Under the pieces are notes generated by a model. The model was not told the DNA's origin, did not search any database, and saw only the letters and a list, made by a program, of their open reading frames with translations. From contig CM035350.1 of assembly GCA_020137815.1 (NCBI GenBank), positions 911,011-975,010 on the forward strand: a DNA stretch of 64,000 bases, read 5' to 3'. A program made the position numbers and the translations under genes. How positions within the stretch are numbered: the first letter of the stretch is position 1; every line of letters starts with the position of its first letter. Origin of the DNA: Hormiphora californensis. Lineage: Eukaryota > Ctenophora > Tentaculata > Cydippida > Pleurobrachiidae. Of this stretch, positions 14,819-27,249 are shown one piece after another.

Positions 14819-17800
14819 ACTCTCTCCCACCTCACTCTCTCTCTCTCTCTCTCTGTTTGTACAAAATGAGCTGTCAGAAACCGGCCGGATATTGTAAGGA
14901 GCAAGGGAGCAACAGCTCGCTACCACCTCAATTACTATCTCTCTCTGTTATAACAGCGATAAGAATGTATGTTCTCACGGTACTTACAACCCCTCTTGCC
15001 CTCTCTCCCAACCCCTCTAATCTGTTCCACAGAACTGTGCAACCACCCAAAACACGACATGAATTTTTCGTGCCAAGTATTTTATCAATAGAGAAACATT
15101 CAGAGGACCTCAAACATATCTCAATATTTGACTCCATGAAACCTTTGTTCTTTCTCGTAGTATCAGATTCATTGATACTACACGTGAGATACCTTGTTAT
15201 GTTCTAACCCTCCTTTACAATATGTGCCGTCGCGGGGAGGCGCTGCTAAAGGTTCAAGCAAGACAAGTCACAAGATATAAGTAACCACTCTGTTAAATAC
15301 CGTAATATAGATGGAACTGTAACACTCACCCAGGTGACATCTTTAGTGATATTAGTATCAAGGGGGTGTTGTACGGCCAGTATTTTATTGTTATCAGCAA
15401 CACCCGTCTGTCCAATGTCCCCATAACTAACATACAAGTGGTCCCTGTTTGTCAGGATACCATCCCTACTCTGCTCCAACACCTCTAACAAATCATCCAG
15501 CTGCTCCTCTTCCCTCCTCAACTCGTGCATGTCCGACCTGAGTTCTGATGATCTGGAGTCTGCCTCTGAGTTGGTTAGTTTCGAACCGCCACCACTAGAG
15601 AGAGATGGAGGGGGTTAGGAGGGGAAGTATTAAATAGAAGTTAAAGAGCAGCTAGTACTAAACTGATATATAGTATCTAGAGAGTAGGGAGGGTGGTAAT
15701 TTGGCCTATTTTGTATATCTCTTACCACCACTGAATCGAGTTTTTGCTTTTCTTCTGTATGAGCCCTATACCCTCCAGTACATTCGTAATGTCGTAAATT
15801 CTTCTCTTCTGTCGAACCATCAATTTGATTGCCGCCTGACAGACATACATATTGTTAGAGAAAGAAGGAGAGATAGAAAGAGAGATAAAGTATAGCACTG
15901 CAGTGTATAATTATAAAGATAAAACTGTACCAAGTTGAGATCAAGTATTCCCTCTGGGCTGTTCTTCAGTATCTCTACAAACTTTGAGGTCAATAACCCG
16001 AGACTCCGATCTGACCGTGACAGGGGCCTGAGAGTGTAGAGAGAGGGTGTGGTAGTGAGCCTATAAAATACTTCCTGGTACGAGATTGTGTACATGTGTC
16101 GCAAGAATCAGGCCGGTACCTACTACTACAGAATCACATTATTTAAGTGGGGAGAAAGCTGGTAAAATAACATCTGTCAAACCGTGGCACATACATGGCC
16201 AGGATACATGGTGTGTAACAAATGGGAGTGACAAATGTTAGCACGGGAACGACAAAAAAGCCGGTACCTATGTACTACTACTACTACAGGTTCACTCTAT
16301 AAATGGGGAGAAGGCAAGTAGTACCTGTCGCCCTGGTGAGCCATTTTAACACCTCCACAAGCGTATGTCCTGGCACGGAGGGGTGGTGTTCGGGGACTAT
16401 TGCTCTCCTCAGAGCTGGCTGCAGCAGCGGCCAGTATCGACAGGTCTGATATGTGTAACTGGGAACTAGGGGGAGGGGTGTTAGTACTGGGAACTAGGGT
16501 GGGGGGGTGTTAGTACTGGGAACTAGGGTGGGGGGGGTGTTAGTACTGGGAACTACTTACTTACTTTGGTTACTTTGAGAGTTTTAGTAGATCCTCTAGA
16601 TCCACTAGGCCATCCTTTGCATAGAACCACCCGTACGCCACCAATCAAGTAAGGAATTATTGTTTGCTGCAGTATAACCATCGATAGGTGGACGATCAGG
16701 AATTGTATCGAGGTGTCTTTGGAGTGCAGTCTTGAACGATGTTAGAGGATACGCTAATGTAACACGTGCAGGTAGAGTGTTCCATAGCTTAGGAGCCTTC
16801 ACCGAGAAGCTGTTTTCGTAAAGCGTACGAGAGCGTTTAGTAGAAGTGTTACGATCAGGAGGAGGGGGATACACCGCACGGATGCCTCTTGGAGAGGTTG
16901 GATTGAACTTTATGGAGCCAGGAGCTAGGCCGTGAAGAATCTTCCAGCAATGGATAATTGAGTAACGCTCGCGGCGTCTCTGCAAGGACATTATACCAAG
17001 GTTCGAGAGCCGATCCCAGTAGTCGGTGCCAGCTGATTCAATTTTGGAAACGAAGGAGCGCTGAACACTTTCAAGAGTCCTAATGTCTGCAAGTGTGTAA
17101 GGATCCCAGAGAGGACACACATATTCTAAGTGGCTTCTGACGAGGGTTTTGTAGAGGGTAAGCATGGTTGTCTTATCCCCGGTGTCCCAGGAGTTTATTT
17201 TGGCCGGGAATGGCCGTTTTCATGTGGCCGATTTGGCCGATTTTTTCGTTTTTGATTTTTGACCAATTAGGTTCAATTATGGCCAATTAGGGTACTTTCT
17301 TGACCCCTGAGCACTTTAATAAGTAGCTCACGTGATTCAGCGTGCAAAAATAGGTGGGTTTAGTGCCCAAGCTTGATTTTTTGATGAAATTTCAATTTTC
17401 GGTCTTTTTGACCGAAATATTCCTGTTATTCCCCCCCTATTCCCCCTTTTTACAGGTAGATTTTGGCCGAAAAGCCGAAATATTCCTCCTCTGAGAGGAA
17501 GACTGAAAAAAGTGGGAAACAATTTGATAATAAACTTAAAATGACATAAACCGACATATTTCGATACGCTGAATCACGTGAGCTACTTATCAAAGTGCTC
17601 AGAGGTCAAGAAAGTGTCCTAATTGGCCATAATTGAACATAATTGGTCAAAAATTGAAATTTCATGAAAAATATCAAACAATCAAGCTTGACCACAAACC
17701 CCACTAATTTAGGTACGCTGAATCACGTGAGCTACTTTTTAAAATCCTCTTATGCCAATTAAGGGTGCTAATTGGCATAATAGGATGTTAATTGGTGATT

Positions 17801-19817
17801 CTGAAGGATGTATGTCATTACCCACTATCCCCACTAATTTTGGTACGCTGAATCACGTGAGCTACTTTTTGAAGTCCTCAGATGTGAAAAAAGGGCCGAA
17901 AATCGGCCATAAGACAATTTGGCCGACGGGAATGGTATTCCCGTATTCCTCTATTTGGGACACCGGGGTCTTATCCCTGGCCCGGAAAACACTAAGAGCC
18001 CAGCTTGCCATCTTCTTGCCCTGGCTAGCCAGATTGGATATATGCTGAGAACCTGAAAGGCCGGAGTGAACAGTGAAACCCAGATCCTTGACAAATTCCT
18101 TCTCCTCTAACTGGCCATCATCAGGGAGGACGTACTTCCTGAAATTTTCGATGAAAGGCAGATGACGAAGGAGTGACCGATGTTCATTGAAGGGCTCTGA
18201 GATAAGTAGATCGAATTTATTCGGGTGAAGTTTCATGTTGTTGAAAGAGGACCATGTTAAAGTAGCATCGAGGTCTTCCTGAAGATCCAGGACATCCTGC
18301 TGGCAAATGATCCTCTTGCTAAGTCGGGTATCGTCAGCAAAGCGACCAACCTTTGAATGAGATACTGCCAAATCCAGGTCGTTCACAAAAAGGATGAAAA
18401 GAATAGGAGCCAGAACGGTCCCTTGGGGAACACCGCTGATGATAGTAATAGGTCTGGAACTAGCTCCTTGGACAGTAACAGTTTGTGTTCGACCGGAAAG
18501 AAATGATGATACCCAGTCAACAATTAATGGTGGGAATCCATAAGCATGGAGCTTCTTCAGTAGAAGGTTATGGTCTATGGAATCAAAAGCTTTTTGATAG
18601 TCCAAGTAAATGGTGTCTGTAGCTACACCTTCTATAAGACCATCTATAACATCACCTAGATGGTCCAGCAGTTGTGTCAGACAACTTTTCCCACTACGGA
18701 AACCGTGCTGGTTAGGGGAAAGCAGGTTGTTATTCTCGACATAGTCAACAAAATGCTTCCTGACGACCCTTTCAAAGCATTTGACAACATGTGACGTCAA
18801 GGAAATAGGCCGATAGTTTCCAGGGTCAGATGTGGGACCCTTCTTGTGGAGCGGTAATATAGTTGCCCGTTTGTAGAACATAGGGACTATTCTTTCTTCA
18901 AGTGAACTTTTCCAAATCAATGATAGGGTGGGGGGGGGGGGTGTTAGTACTGGGAACTAGGGGAAGGGGTGTTAGTACTGGGAACTAGGGGAAGGGGTGT
19001 TAGTACTGGGAACTAGGGGGGGGGGGGTGTTAGTACTGGGAATTAGGGGGGAGAGAGAGGGGGTGTTAGTACTGGGAACTAGGGGGGGGGGTGTTAGTAC
19101 TGGGAACTAGGGGGGGGGGTGTTAGTACTGGGAACTAGGGGGGGGGGGTGTTAGTACTGGGAACTAGGGGGAGAGGTGTTAGTACTGGGAACTAGGGGGG
19201 AAGGGGTGTTAGTACTGGGGGGGAGAGAGAGGGGGGAGAGAGAGGGGGTGTTAGTACTGGGAACTAGGGGGGGGAAGGGGTGTTAGTACTGGGAACTAGG
19301 GGGGGGGGGGGGGGAAGGGGTGTTAGTACTGGGAACTAGGGGGGGAGGGGGTGTTAGTACATGGGAACTAGCACCTTTACTCTATCTCTCTATCTCTTTC
19401 ACTATGCGGTCCATCACTCCTCCCCACCTCTCCCTACAATCACCCATCTCTAGCTCTCCCACCTCACCTCTCCCCACAATCACGTCTCTCATCTCACCTC
19501 TCTCACATCTCACCTGTTTGATGGGGAGGAGCAGCGACTAAAGGAGGATGAAAAGGAATCTTCACTTCCGGCTGCCACTGAAATTAAGTGTTTTCAATGT
19601 TAGTGTGTACGTGCGTGTGTGAAACTGTGTGGCCAAACGAAGAGAAATCAACAATGGAATCTGAGGGGAACCGCTGAATAAATAAAATGGAGAGAATGAT
19701 AGAGACAATATATATGAATACACGAGAAAGATAATAGAGTTGAGAATTGAGAGAGCGATAGATATAGAGATAGAGAGAGAGATAGAGAGAGATAGAGCAG
19801 GGAGAGGGGAACGTACT
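10876..19817 (-). CDS. E2F: E2F-family transcription factor
   Basis: This is a cell-cycle transcription factor that binds DNA with a DP partner and is repressed by retinoblastoma-family proteins. Exons in order: 19817 (the A of the start codon), 19514-19577, 16325-16465, 15931-16027, 15726-15835, 15330-15594, 12773-12810, 12088-12652, 11669-11768, 11125-11154 and 10876-10994, giving 509 residues with no break. Domains: Ser/Ala-rich N-terminus; winged-helix DNA-binding domain at about 70-137 ([44 protein letters not shown]); leucine-zipper and marked-box region to about 245 ([21 protein letters not shown]); a long Pro/Ser/Thr-rich linker; and a C-terminal pocket-binding motif (DHDYFF, LLDIFD). 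The KNSIQW spelling and the motif order resemble the E2F4/5 group, but orthology is not resolved. Intron 2 (3.0 kb) holds a splice-site minisatellite, a LINE piece and a MITE. Confidence 0.93.
12811..15329. repeat. E2F intron 6: pyrimidine minisatellite and GA/CT tracts
   Basis: This 2.5-kb intron contains no supported gene. It carries a 27-bp direct repeat (tcagggccgagctatgatga unit) at about 13160-13220, and a pyrimidine-only 25-bp minisatellite at about 13404-13795 built on ctctcttccattttctatcc. There are (GA)n at 14205-14335 and (CT)n stretches at 14520-14860. The Phe/Leu/Ser-rich and Arg/Glu-rich ORFs here are by-products of these repeats. Confidence 0.85.
16466..16560 (-). repeat. E2F intron 2 minisatellite, exon-proximal block
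   Basis: Three tandem copies of a unit of about 28 bp abut the acceptor of the exon at 16325-16465. Read on the gene strand, each unit is TTCCCAG-TACTAAC-ACCCC-pyrimidines-TAG. The real acceptor is TAG followed by the exon start TTCCCAGTTACAC, so the unit includes the first bases of the exon. A LINE copy separates this block from the larger block at 18930-19372. Confidence 0.9.
16592..18920 (-). mobile_element. 5'-truncated non-LTR retrotransposon (LINE), interrupted by a MITE
   Basis: The reverse-transcriptase segment at 17968-18920 has [46 protein letters not shown] and FADDTRL (the catalytic FADD). The C-terminal part at 16605-17165 ([21 protein letters not shown]) completes the ORF on the far side of a 790-bp insertion. 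The 5' end (endonuclease) is missing and the copy starts directly at the G-rich minisatellite, so it looks like a 5'-truncated insertion. A short (ttac)n tract at about 16556-16580 may be its 3' tail. Family assignment within jockey/CR1-like LINEs is open. Confidence 0.9.
17178..17967. mobile_element. hAT-like MITE inside the LINE ORF
   Basis: Inverted ends CCCGGTGTCCC and GGGACACCGGG bound a 790-bp insert. The 8-bp direct repeat GTCTTATC flanks it on both sides (17170-17177 and 17968-17975). An 8-bp duplication is characteristic of hAT elements. The sequence on the two sides joins into the continuous LINE reading frame when one copy of the duplication is removed, which dates the MITE as younger than the LINE copy. 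The interior repeats a motif near gctgaatcacgtgagctact at about 17320-17340, 17570-17590, 17715-17735 and 17850-17870. No transposase ORF is present. Confidence 0.88.
18930..19372 (-). repeat. E2F intron 2 minisatellite, main block (about 15 copies)
   Basis: The unit, read on the plus strand, is gtgttagtactgggaacta followed by a variable G/A-rich run of 5-25 bases. On the E2F strand each copy carries TACTAAC, a C-rich tract and TAG-TTCCCAG, a complete-looking 3' splice site. Copies differ mostly in G-run length and in GA insertions near 19225-19250. Confidence 0.92.
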
Positions 19818-22468
19818 TGTTTAAGCGAACTTCCTGCTCGCGTCACATCGATCAGTGTGGAAACATTTTGCTAAAACAGGGGACATGTTATAACCACAGA
19901 GAGTTGGAGCATCCTAAATGGCTAACAAAGATTGGGCAACGGAAGGTTGAAATCAACTTCTTTAAACAGGATAAATTGTATTTCAACCAACAATTGGTTA
20001 CCATTTATTAAATCTGTTTACAATAATTTGACACAAGTTACCAACCATGTATGTACACAGGGGCGGCTCTGCCATGCGGACGATGCGGACGCGTCCGCAT
20101 TTTTAATTTGGATCACGGAGAGAAAAAAAAATTCAAGGAAAAGGGTACAGTGTTTGTTTGTTTGTACTTGCTGCGTCTGGCGAGTGACCTGCCCGAAAGT
20201 AGCGGCGGCCGCACCGAGCACGCTTATTAGGCGCCCCAGCACGTCCACCACTCCGCCGTAGCAAGGCCACCCACCAATCAGTTTATGCAGAGCATGTTAC
20301 TTCAGACGCTCCAGGAAGACCGTACAGTGTATACATTTAAAAACAAAAGCGAAAGAAACATAAGAGACATCCATATAATAAATTCCAAAATGTTAGTCCG
20401 ATAATTGTTTTCTCCCTACTCCTCCTACAGTTTTTGAGCTAGACCCCTGAAAATTTGTACACTGGTACTTTGGACCAAGGCGGGTGTAAGTACGGGCTCA
20501 GATTTTTGATCCGATCTTTACAACAGTGACGTCACGGGGTGACGTCATTGCGACAAAAAGACTTACATTTTTCAAACGCTTCTAAGACCCTGAAAACGGC
20601 TCTAAATCAAAAAACTAACGCAATAGTGGGGAAAGAGAATCGTTTGAACTTCATTTTACTTGATAGCGATTTCCCGTAACTCAATGTTTAAGGGTCGTAA
20701 ATCGCGTCGGGAAAGTTAAAAATGCCAAAAATACGATATTTTTCACCATAGCCACCCAAAATCTTCTCCAATCGATATGAAACTTGGTCGGTATGTGAAT
20801 TTTAATGTCCTTTGGCCAGGGGTTCCCGGAAAACGGATTGGCAAGATGAGAACTGACCGGAGTTCTTATAATTCACGAATTTGGAATTTTTCGTCGACTT
20901 TTTTTTGGCGACATAAAACGCGAACGAGAGGAAATTTTCAATGAATTTTAAAATTTTACACTGCGCGCGTAATTTTAGGTTCCGCGCGCGGCGTAAAAAA
21001 GCAGCGCTTTTTTGGAGAAATTCGCGCGTTACAGTAAATGATTTACCCGCCTCGCCAAAATTGTAATGACCGTTTTTTCAAAAACCCAATGTGTATGATA
21101 GTAGGAGCGGTTAGATCACCACGTGGTTAAAGTCGCGTGCCACCCCTTTTTTCGCATTGTCATAGCTCCTCGAGGTCGCATCCAATCAAGAAATGTACAA
21201 ACGGGTACTCTAGTTAGTATAAAAGGAGAAAGGAACCAAGAAATGAGCGGGTCTTGGGTCTCTGATTGTCCAATAGAAATCAGAAACCAGTCGATCGAAA
21301 GTGGAGTAATCCACTTTCCTTAGTGTCCCTGGAACCCTTTTAGAGCCTGGAGGTCCAAACTCACTTCATTTCACTGGCATACCTCGCCTAAAAGATACTA
21401 CCTTTTAGGTGAGACAGAGGCTGAATGGAATCATGTAGTTTTGGCACTTTACAACAGCCTACAGTTTCGACTAGCGAGTTGGTTGAGACCTCCTGTGGCA
21501 CAGGAGGGGATCGCCGACTGAGAAATGTCAATTACAACAGCAGGGTGATGCCAGCAGGTGTCATTTTCCAATTGTCGATCGTGTTGTGTTGCAATCCCTG
21601 TCTCAGACCGTCAAAAAGTGCTCACTTGGCCTACGCTGAAGTCCCCAATGAAGCCGTGGAAAACGGGCGCTTCTTCTTCTTCTGGGAGGACTCTGGCTAG
21701 TGCGAAGCACTAGCCAGTAAGGGGTGGGTGCCATGGGGCTCCCGTTCCACGTCCTGGGTGGTAAACGGGCGCACTTGGGGTCTGCAGCGCATGCCAAAGT
21801 CCTCACTGAGGATGTTTTCAGTTTTGTGCCAAAAGTTTTGTTTTAAATTTTGACATCTCAGAAAATAAATAAAAGCTGGATCTGATTTCAAAACGCGCGA
21901 CACAGTGCAGCGTTAACATGATACTTATCGCTCCTTACGGGATTTGCAGCGCAAAATCTGAGCTGCGCTTTCTCAAGCTCCATGCCAGCAAACAAGCTTC
22001 AGCTTCAGCTTCACTTTTCGGACGCGGACACGACTTTTCGTTCTGTGTGTTCTAAGTTCTCTCCTGTGTCAGGCGAGACCCGAGATCAGAGATGTCTTTC
22101 TCGAATCTCGTTCACTGAACTTTACTAATAAACTGTTACTAGGTTACTGTTAATTGGTAACTGTACTCAGCTCAGTTTAGAGTTCTGATTTCAGTCCTCA
22201 ATAATTTTGCGGAAACTTTGACTTGCGCCTTGCGGCGATAGGTGTTTGTCGTTTGATATATTTAGGTGGACCCACTAAGGGACCCACTAAGGGAAGGCCT
22301 GTTGTATACACTAAAACTTTTATTGTAAACTTTTTGTAAACGGTCTCTGTTACAATCATCAAGTTCATGAAGTTCAATGGTAGTATATTCAGTAGACCTC
22401 TGCCTGCAGTAAGCACTGATTAGTTTATCAGAGATAACTGTGGCTAACCCACTATTTGCATAGCCTAA
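19818..22468. other. intergenic region between E2F and the FABP-like gene
   Basis: I find no supported coding gene. The left edge (about 19817-19900) should hold the E2F 5' UTR and promoter. The sequence caggggcggctctgcc at 20058-20073 resembles a hAT terminal repeat, but no partner end was found. A GC-rich part at 20930-21060 has several gcgcgc runs. A perfect hairpin with 10-bp arms (tggctagtgc, loop gaa) lies at 21694-21716. Confidence 0.5.
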
Positions 22469-22879
22469 ATGTCAGATCTACATCTCGCTTTGGCTGGTAC
22501 CTGGCTCACGGAGAGTGCCGAAAACCTTGAAGAACTTCTCATCGCGTTAAAAGTATCTTTTATCGTTCGGAAAGCTGCCACAAGAGCTAGTCCCAAGCAG
22601 ACAATATCTTTTGATGGCATGTCCATGACTATAGAAACAGTGACTCCGATTAAAACTACCAAACACACAAACCCTCTCGATGGAACAGAGTTTACCGACA
22701 CCCTCATGGGAAATAGTTTTACTGGCAGCGTCGTGATAAAGGAGAATGGTGTGATTTTCACTGAGGGGGAGATGCCCATGGGAAAGTTAACCACACACAG
22801 ACAGGTAGTTGATGGTAAAATGGTCTTGATAACAGAGATTGGGGATGTTAAGTGTACCAGGGTCTTTAAAAGAGCATAG
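22469..22879 (+). CDS. fatty-acid-binding-protein-like lipocalin, intronless
   Basis: The 136-residue ORF fits the intracellular lipid-binding protein family (FABP/CRABP), small cytosolic beta-barrels that carry fatty acids or retinoids. It opens with LAGTWLTESAENLEELLIAL, matching the FVGTWKLVDSKNFDDYMK type start. It has family spacing through VRKAATRASPKQTI, and ends VDGKMVLITEIGDVKCTRVF, matching the L-T-x-GDVxCTRxY strand. The usual Arg-x-Tyr carboxylate-binding pair at the end appears as Arg-x-Phe. The length is normal. No intron interrupts it, whereas vertebrate FABP genes have four exons, so a retrocopy is possible. The frame is intact. Confidence 0.82.
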   Translation: MSDLHLALAGTWLTESAENLEELLIALKVSFIVRKAATRASPKQTISFDGMSMTIETVTPIKTTKHTNPLDGTEFTDTLMGNSFTGSVVIKENGVIFTEGEMPMGKLTTHRQVVDGKMVLITEIGDVKCTRVFKRA

Positions 22880-23093
22880 AGTGGTTCTCGCTAGATAATG
22901 TTTTTTTTTGTCTTTCAGTTATTTCGGTTTTTATGGGACTATGACAATTGTGTTTATGTATGTGTATTTTTTTTCTTGCTTGTGAATCTGTAGATTATAT
23001 TCTTGATTTGTCTTTTAGTAAACACACTTTGTTTTATTAATTGCTAAGGTTCAAAAAGTGTATAATAACAATAACCACACGGTAAATTCTTAG

Positions 23094-24764
<1,671 letters not shown>

Positions 24765-24998
24765 GTGTGAGAGAGACAACACTGCAGAGTGTTTTCAGAG
24801 ACTGTTTTAACGAAAAGTTGCCTTTTTAACTCTATATAATTTGATGCAAAATATTTATATTTCTCCAATACACAATCCTCCAAGAATTCTTCACTCTCAA
24901 CAGTAGAGTAATGACAATATACTGAGTTTCTATTGTACGTGTGGCTCTATTGTTTGGATGCTGCGGTGTTAAATTGGGAGGCAATGATGCCGGGGTAG

Positions 24999-25004
24999 AA
25001 TAAA
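24999..25004 (+). promoter_or_regulatory. polyadenylation signal of PCNA
   Basis: A canonical AATAAA lies 235 bases after the PCNA stop codon and is the first on this strand. The region from here to the Gal3ST stop at 25619 holds no supported gene. Confidence 0.6.
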
Positions 25005-25618
25005 GAGACAAGCATGCAACCTATTGGTCAGGGATCTTTGATTCAATTGACATGTCATGGCAGTCAAATCAACCCTTTGTTCGGCTGCTGCTGTCTCAGT
25101 ACATACACACGGAGAGAGACAGGGATGGGCTGTTTTCGCGGGAATCTTCCCGATACACTCTGGTGAGAGTTGTAGTTGTTAGCATTAGGGTTGCGCGGCT
25201 TCTCCCGCCTCTCTCAGCGCTGACAAGTAACGCGCATTGGAGTCTGCTGCGCGGGGATGTCAGGCAGGGAGACCCCGCGCGTTACAGACAAGTGAGTGTA
25301 GTAAATGGAATCAGTGGGAATATATGATCAGGGGGGTTTGGTTACGAAGTCACCCCTATTATTGCATATAGCTAGCGCAGAGGGGGAATTTCATTACCAA
25401 CAGGGGGGTGGGGGCTACTAAACAGAGGGTTATTGAGGTCACCATGAGATGAGGGGAACACAGTTTGAAACACGGCTCTTTTTAAAATAAGTGAACAAAA
25501 ATAAAGAATACATCATAAGGACATGCATTGCATATATATCGGGAACATAGGGACGGGCAAAAACAAAAAACCACACAACTTTCTGTCATAAAAACTCTCT
25601 CTCTCTATATAAAAGTTT

Positions 25619-27075
25619 CTAAAACTCGTTGGCAGTGTCAGGGTCCTGTTTGGCGGGTTGTAACACATCCTTAACATCATTCCATTCCAACATAGCGGGG
25701 TTCCTCTTCTTCAAATTCTGCATGTGGTTCCGTACCATCAACACATCAGAGGGAGGGATGAGGGCCTTGAATTGTTTCATACCGATAATGTGGGTCTGGG
25801 TTACATCATCAGTAGCCAGCAACTTGCAGGTCGTGTTACTCTTGTGGTCCTCAGACAGTATAAACCCTATCTTATTGCCGTTAAAGACTGGCAGGGCGTT
25901 AGTGTAACACTCTTTCCAGAAGGCAGTGTTCAGAGACTTTAGTGCCGCCACCTCAGCGTGGAACGACTCATCTTGTGCTGCCACCAGGATCTCTAACTTG
26001 GCCTTGAAGTGGTTATATAGCCTCAGATCTATAGCGTTCCATTCCAATATCTTCTGCTTGTATATCCTCGTCTACACTGGTCTTGTATTCATTGTTCATG
26101 GACAACTTCACATAGATGAGCTGCTTTAGATCCCAGCACATTAGCCTCTTCAACAGCACCAAACTCTCATCCTAACATCTCCAGAATCATTACTAGGTGG
26201 AAATCCTGGTCCACTTTAGCAATAAACTCATCCACCACATCACTATCTTTGAACTTGATAGGGTTGAGTCCCAGATCAAAACTCATGCTATTCTGTAACA
26301 TGTGGTAGATACTATCTGGGGACAACTTAGCAATTCTGTCTGGGTTCCTGAAGAACTCTCTGTAGGGGTTGTGGTACACTTGTAGATTAGGGATGGCACT
26401 CTTGATATCAAAGTTGTTGAACACTGATAGGAACTGGTCTAGAGGGTGACGGAGAAGGGTAGGTGAATATAACTCCATCAGGTAGCAGTCTCAGGACATC
26501 CATCTTATCGTGCCTGATGTACTGGCAGAGGATGTTATACTCCCCGTTAACAGGTCTCACACTCTCCAAATAGTGGGCATTCATCTTTCCAGGGTAGTTG
26601 ATGTTCAGTTTGAGAGGGTACATAACAAAGTTGAGGTTGTGCTCTTGGCCGTACCTGGGGAGAGATGGTAGGGGGTTAGATAAGGAGCTGAGCAGACAAC
26701 AGAAATACTTAACGTTAAAGTATTGCCACGGTAGACAGACTGATGGCTTATTTTATATCACCTGTAGAAGATGTTGGTAACAGATGATGTTCCAGTTTGG
26801 TGAGTCCTCAGAAAGTACAAGTTATGTTTCCTAACACAGGTCCCATCTTGTCGTGTGGTGGGGACCTGGTACCACTCAGGTGGGTATATCTTCTTGGGGT
26901 TGTACACCCACTTATCAGGTTTCACAGGGCTCACACCCTCTGGGGAGGATGCTGGCTGGAGCTGCCTCTTTCTACTAGCACTAGGTAGTGATCTGATCAC
27001 ATAGTAGCAAGCGAAGAGGGCGAATACCACCGCTATTGATTGCCACTCCTTCTTCATCTTCCTTAGTAACGACAT
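25619..27075 (-). CDS. galactose 3-O-sulfotransferase-like enzyme, frame broken
   Basis: This belongs to the Gal3ST family, Golgi type II membrane enzymes that move sulfate from PAPS to galactose on glycolipids or glycans. Exon 1 (26762-27075) has a short basic N-terminus, a membrane anchor (IAVVFALFACYYVI) and the 5'-phosphosulfate-binding segment FLRTHQTGTSSVTNIFYR. Exon 2 (25619-26654) continues YGQEHNLNF, the LLRHP segment of the 3'-phosphate site, and DLRLYNHF near the end. Three +1 breaks occur in exon 2: near 26457 (CCC where CC restores FTYLLRHP), near 26171 (an extra G; without it the text reads LDESLVLLKRL) and near 26060. The downstream frame ends at 25619. An in-frame ATG eleven codons upstream is an alternative start. 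Substrate cannot be told from sequence. Confidence 0.85.
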
Positions 27076-27249
27076 GGCTAAAGTGGAGGAGTGGGAACGT
27101 GGAATCATGAGAGAGGCCAGAGGGAGGGGGTGGAAGGTATGTGAATGAGAGGGAGGGGAACTGGATAAGCACTGAGTTAGTTTGACAAGTTTAGCAATAT
27201 AAATCTGAAATTGTATAAAAATTATAAAAACGCTGGCCCTATCCAGCAG

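Noticed and set aside
13371..14926. Phe/Leu/Ser-rich and Arg/Glu-rich ORFs
   Set aside because: They are produced by pyrimidine and GA microsatellites within an E2F intron.
20058..20110. hAT terminal repeat (caggggcggctctgcc)
   Set aside because: It resembles known hAT ends, but no matching opposite end or 8-bp duplication was found, so the element could not be delimited.
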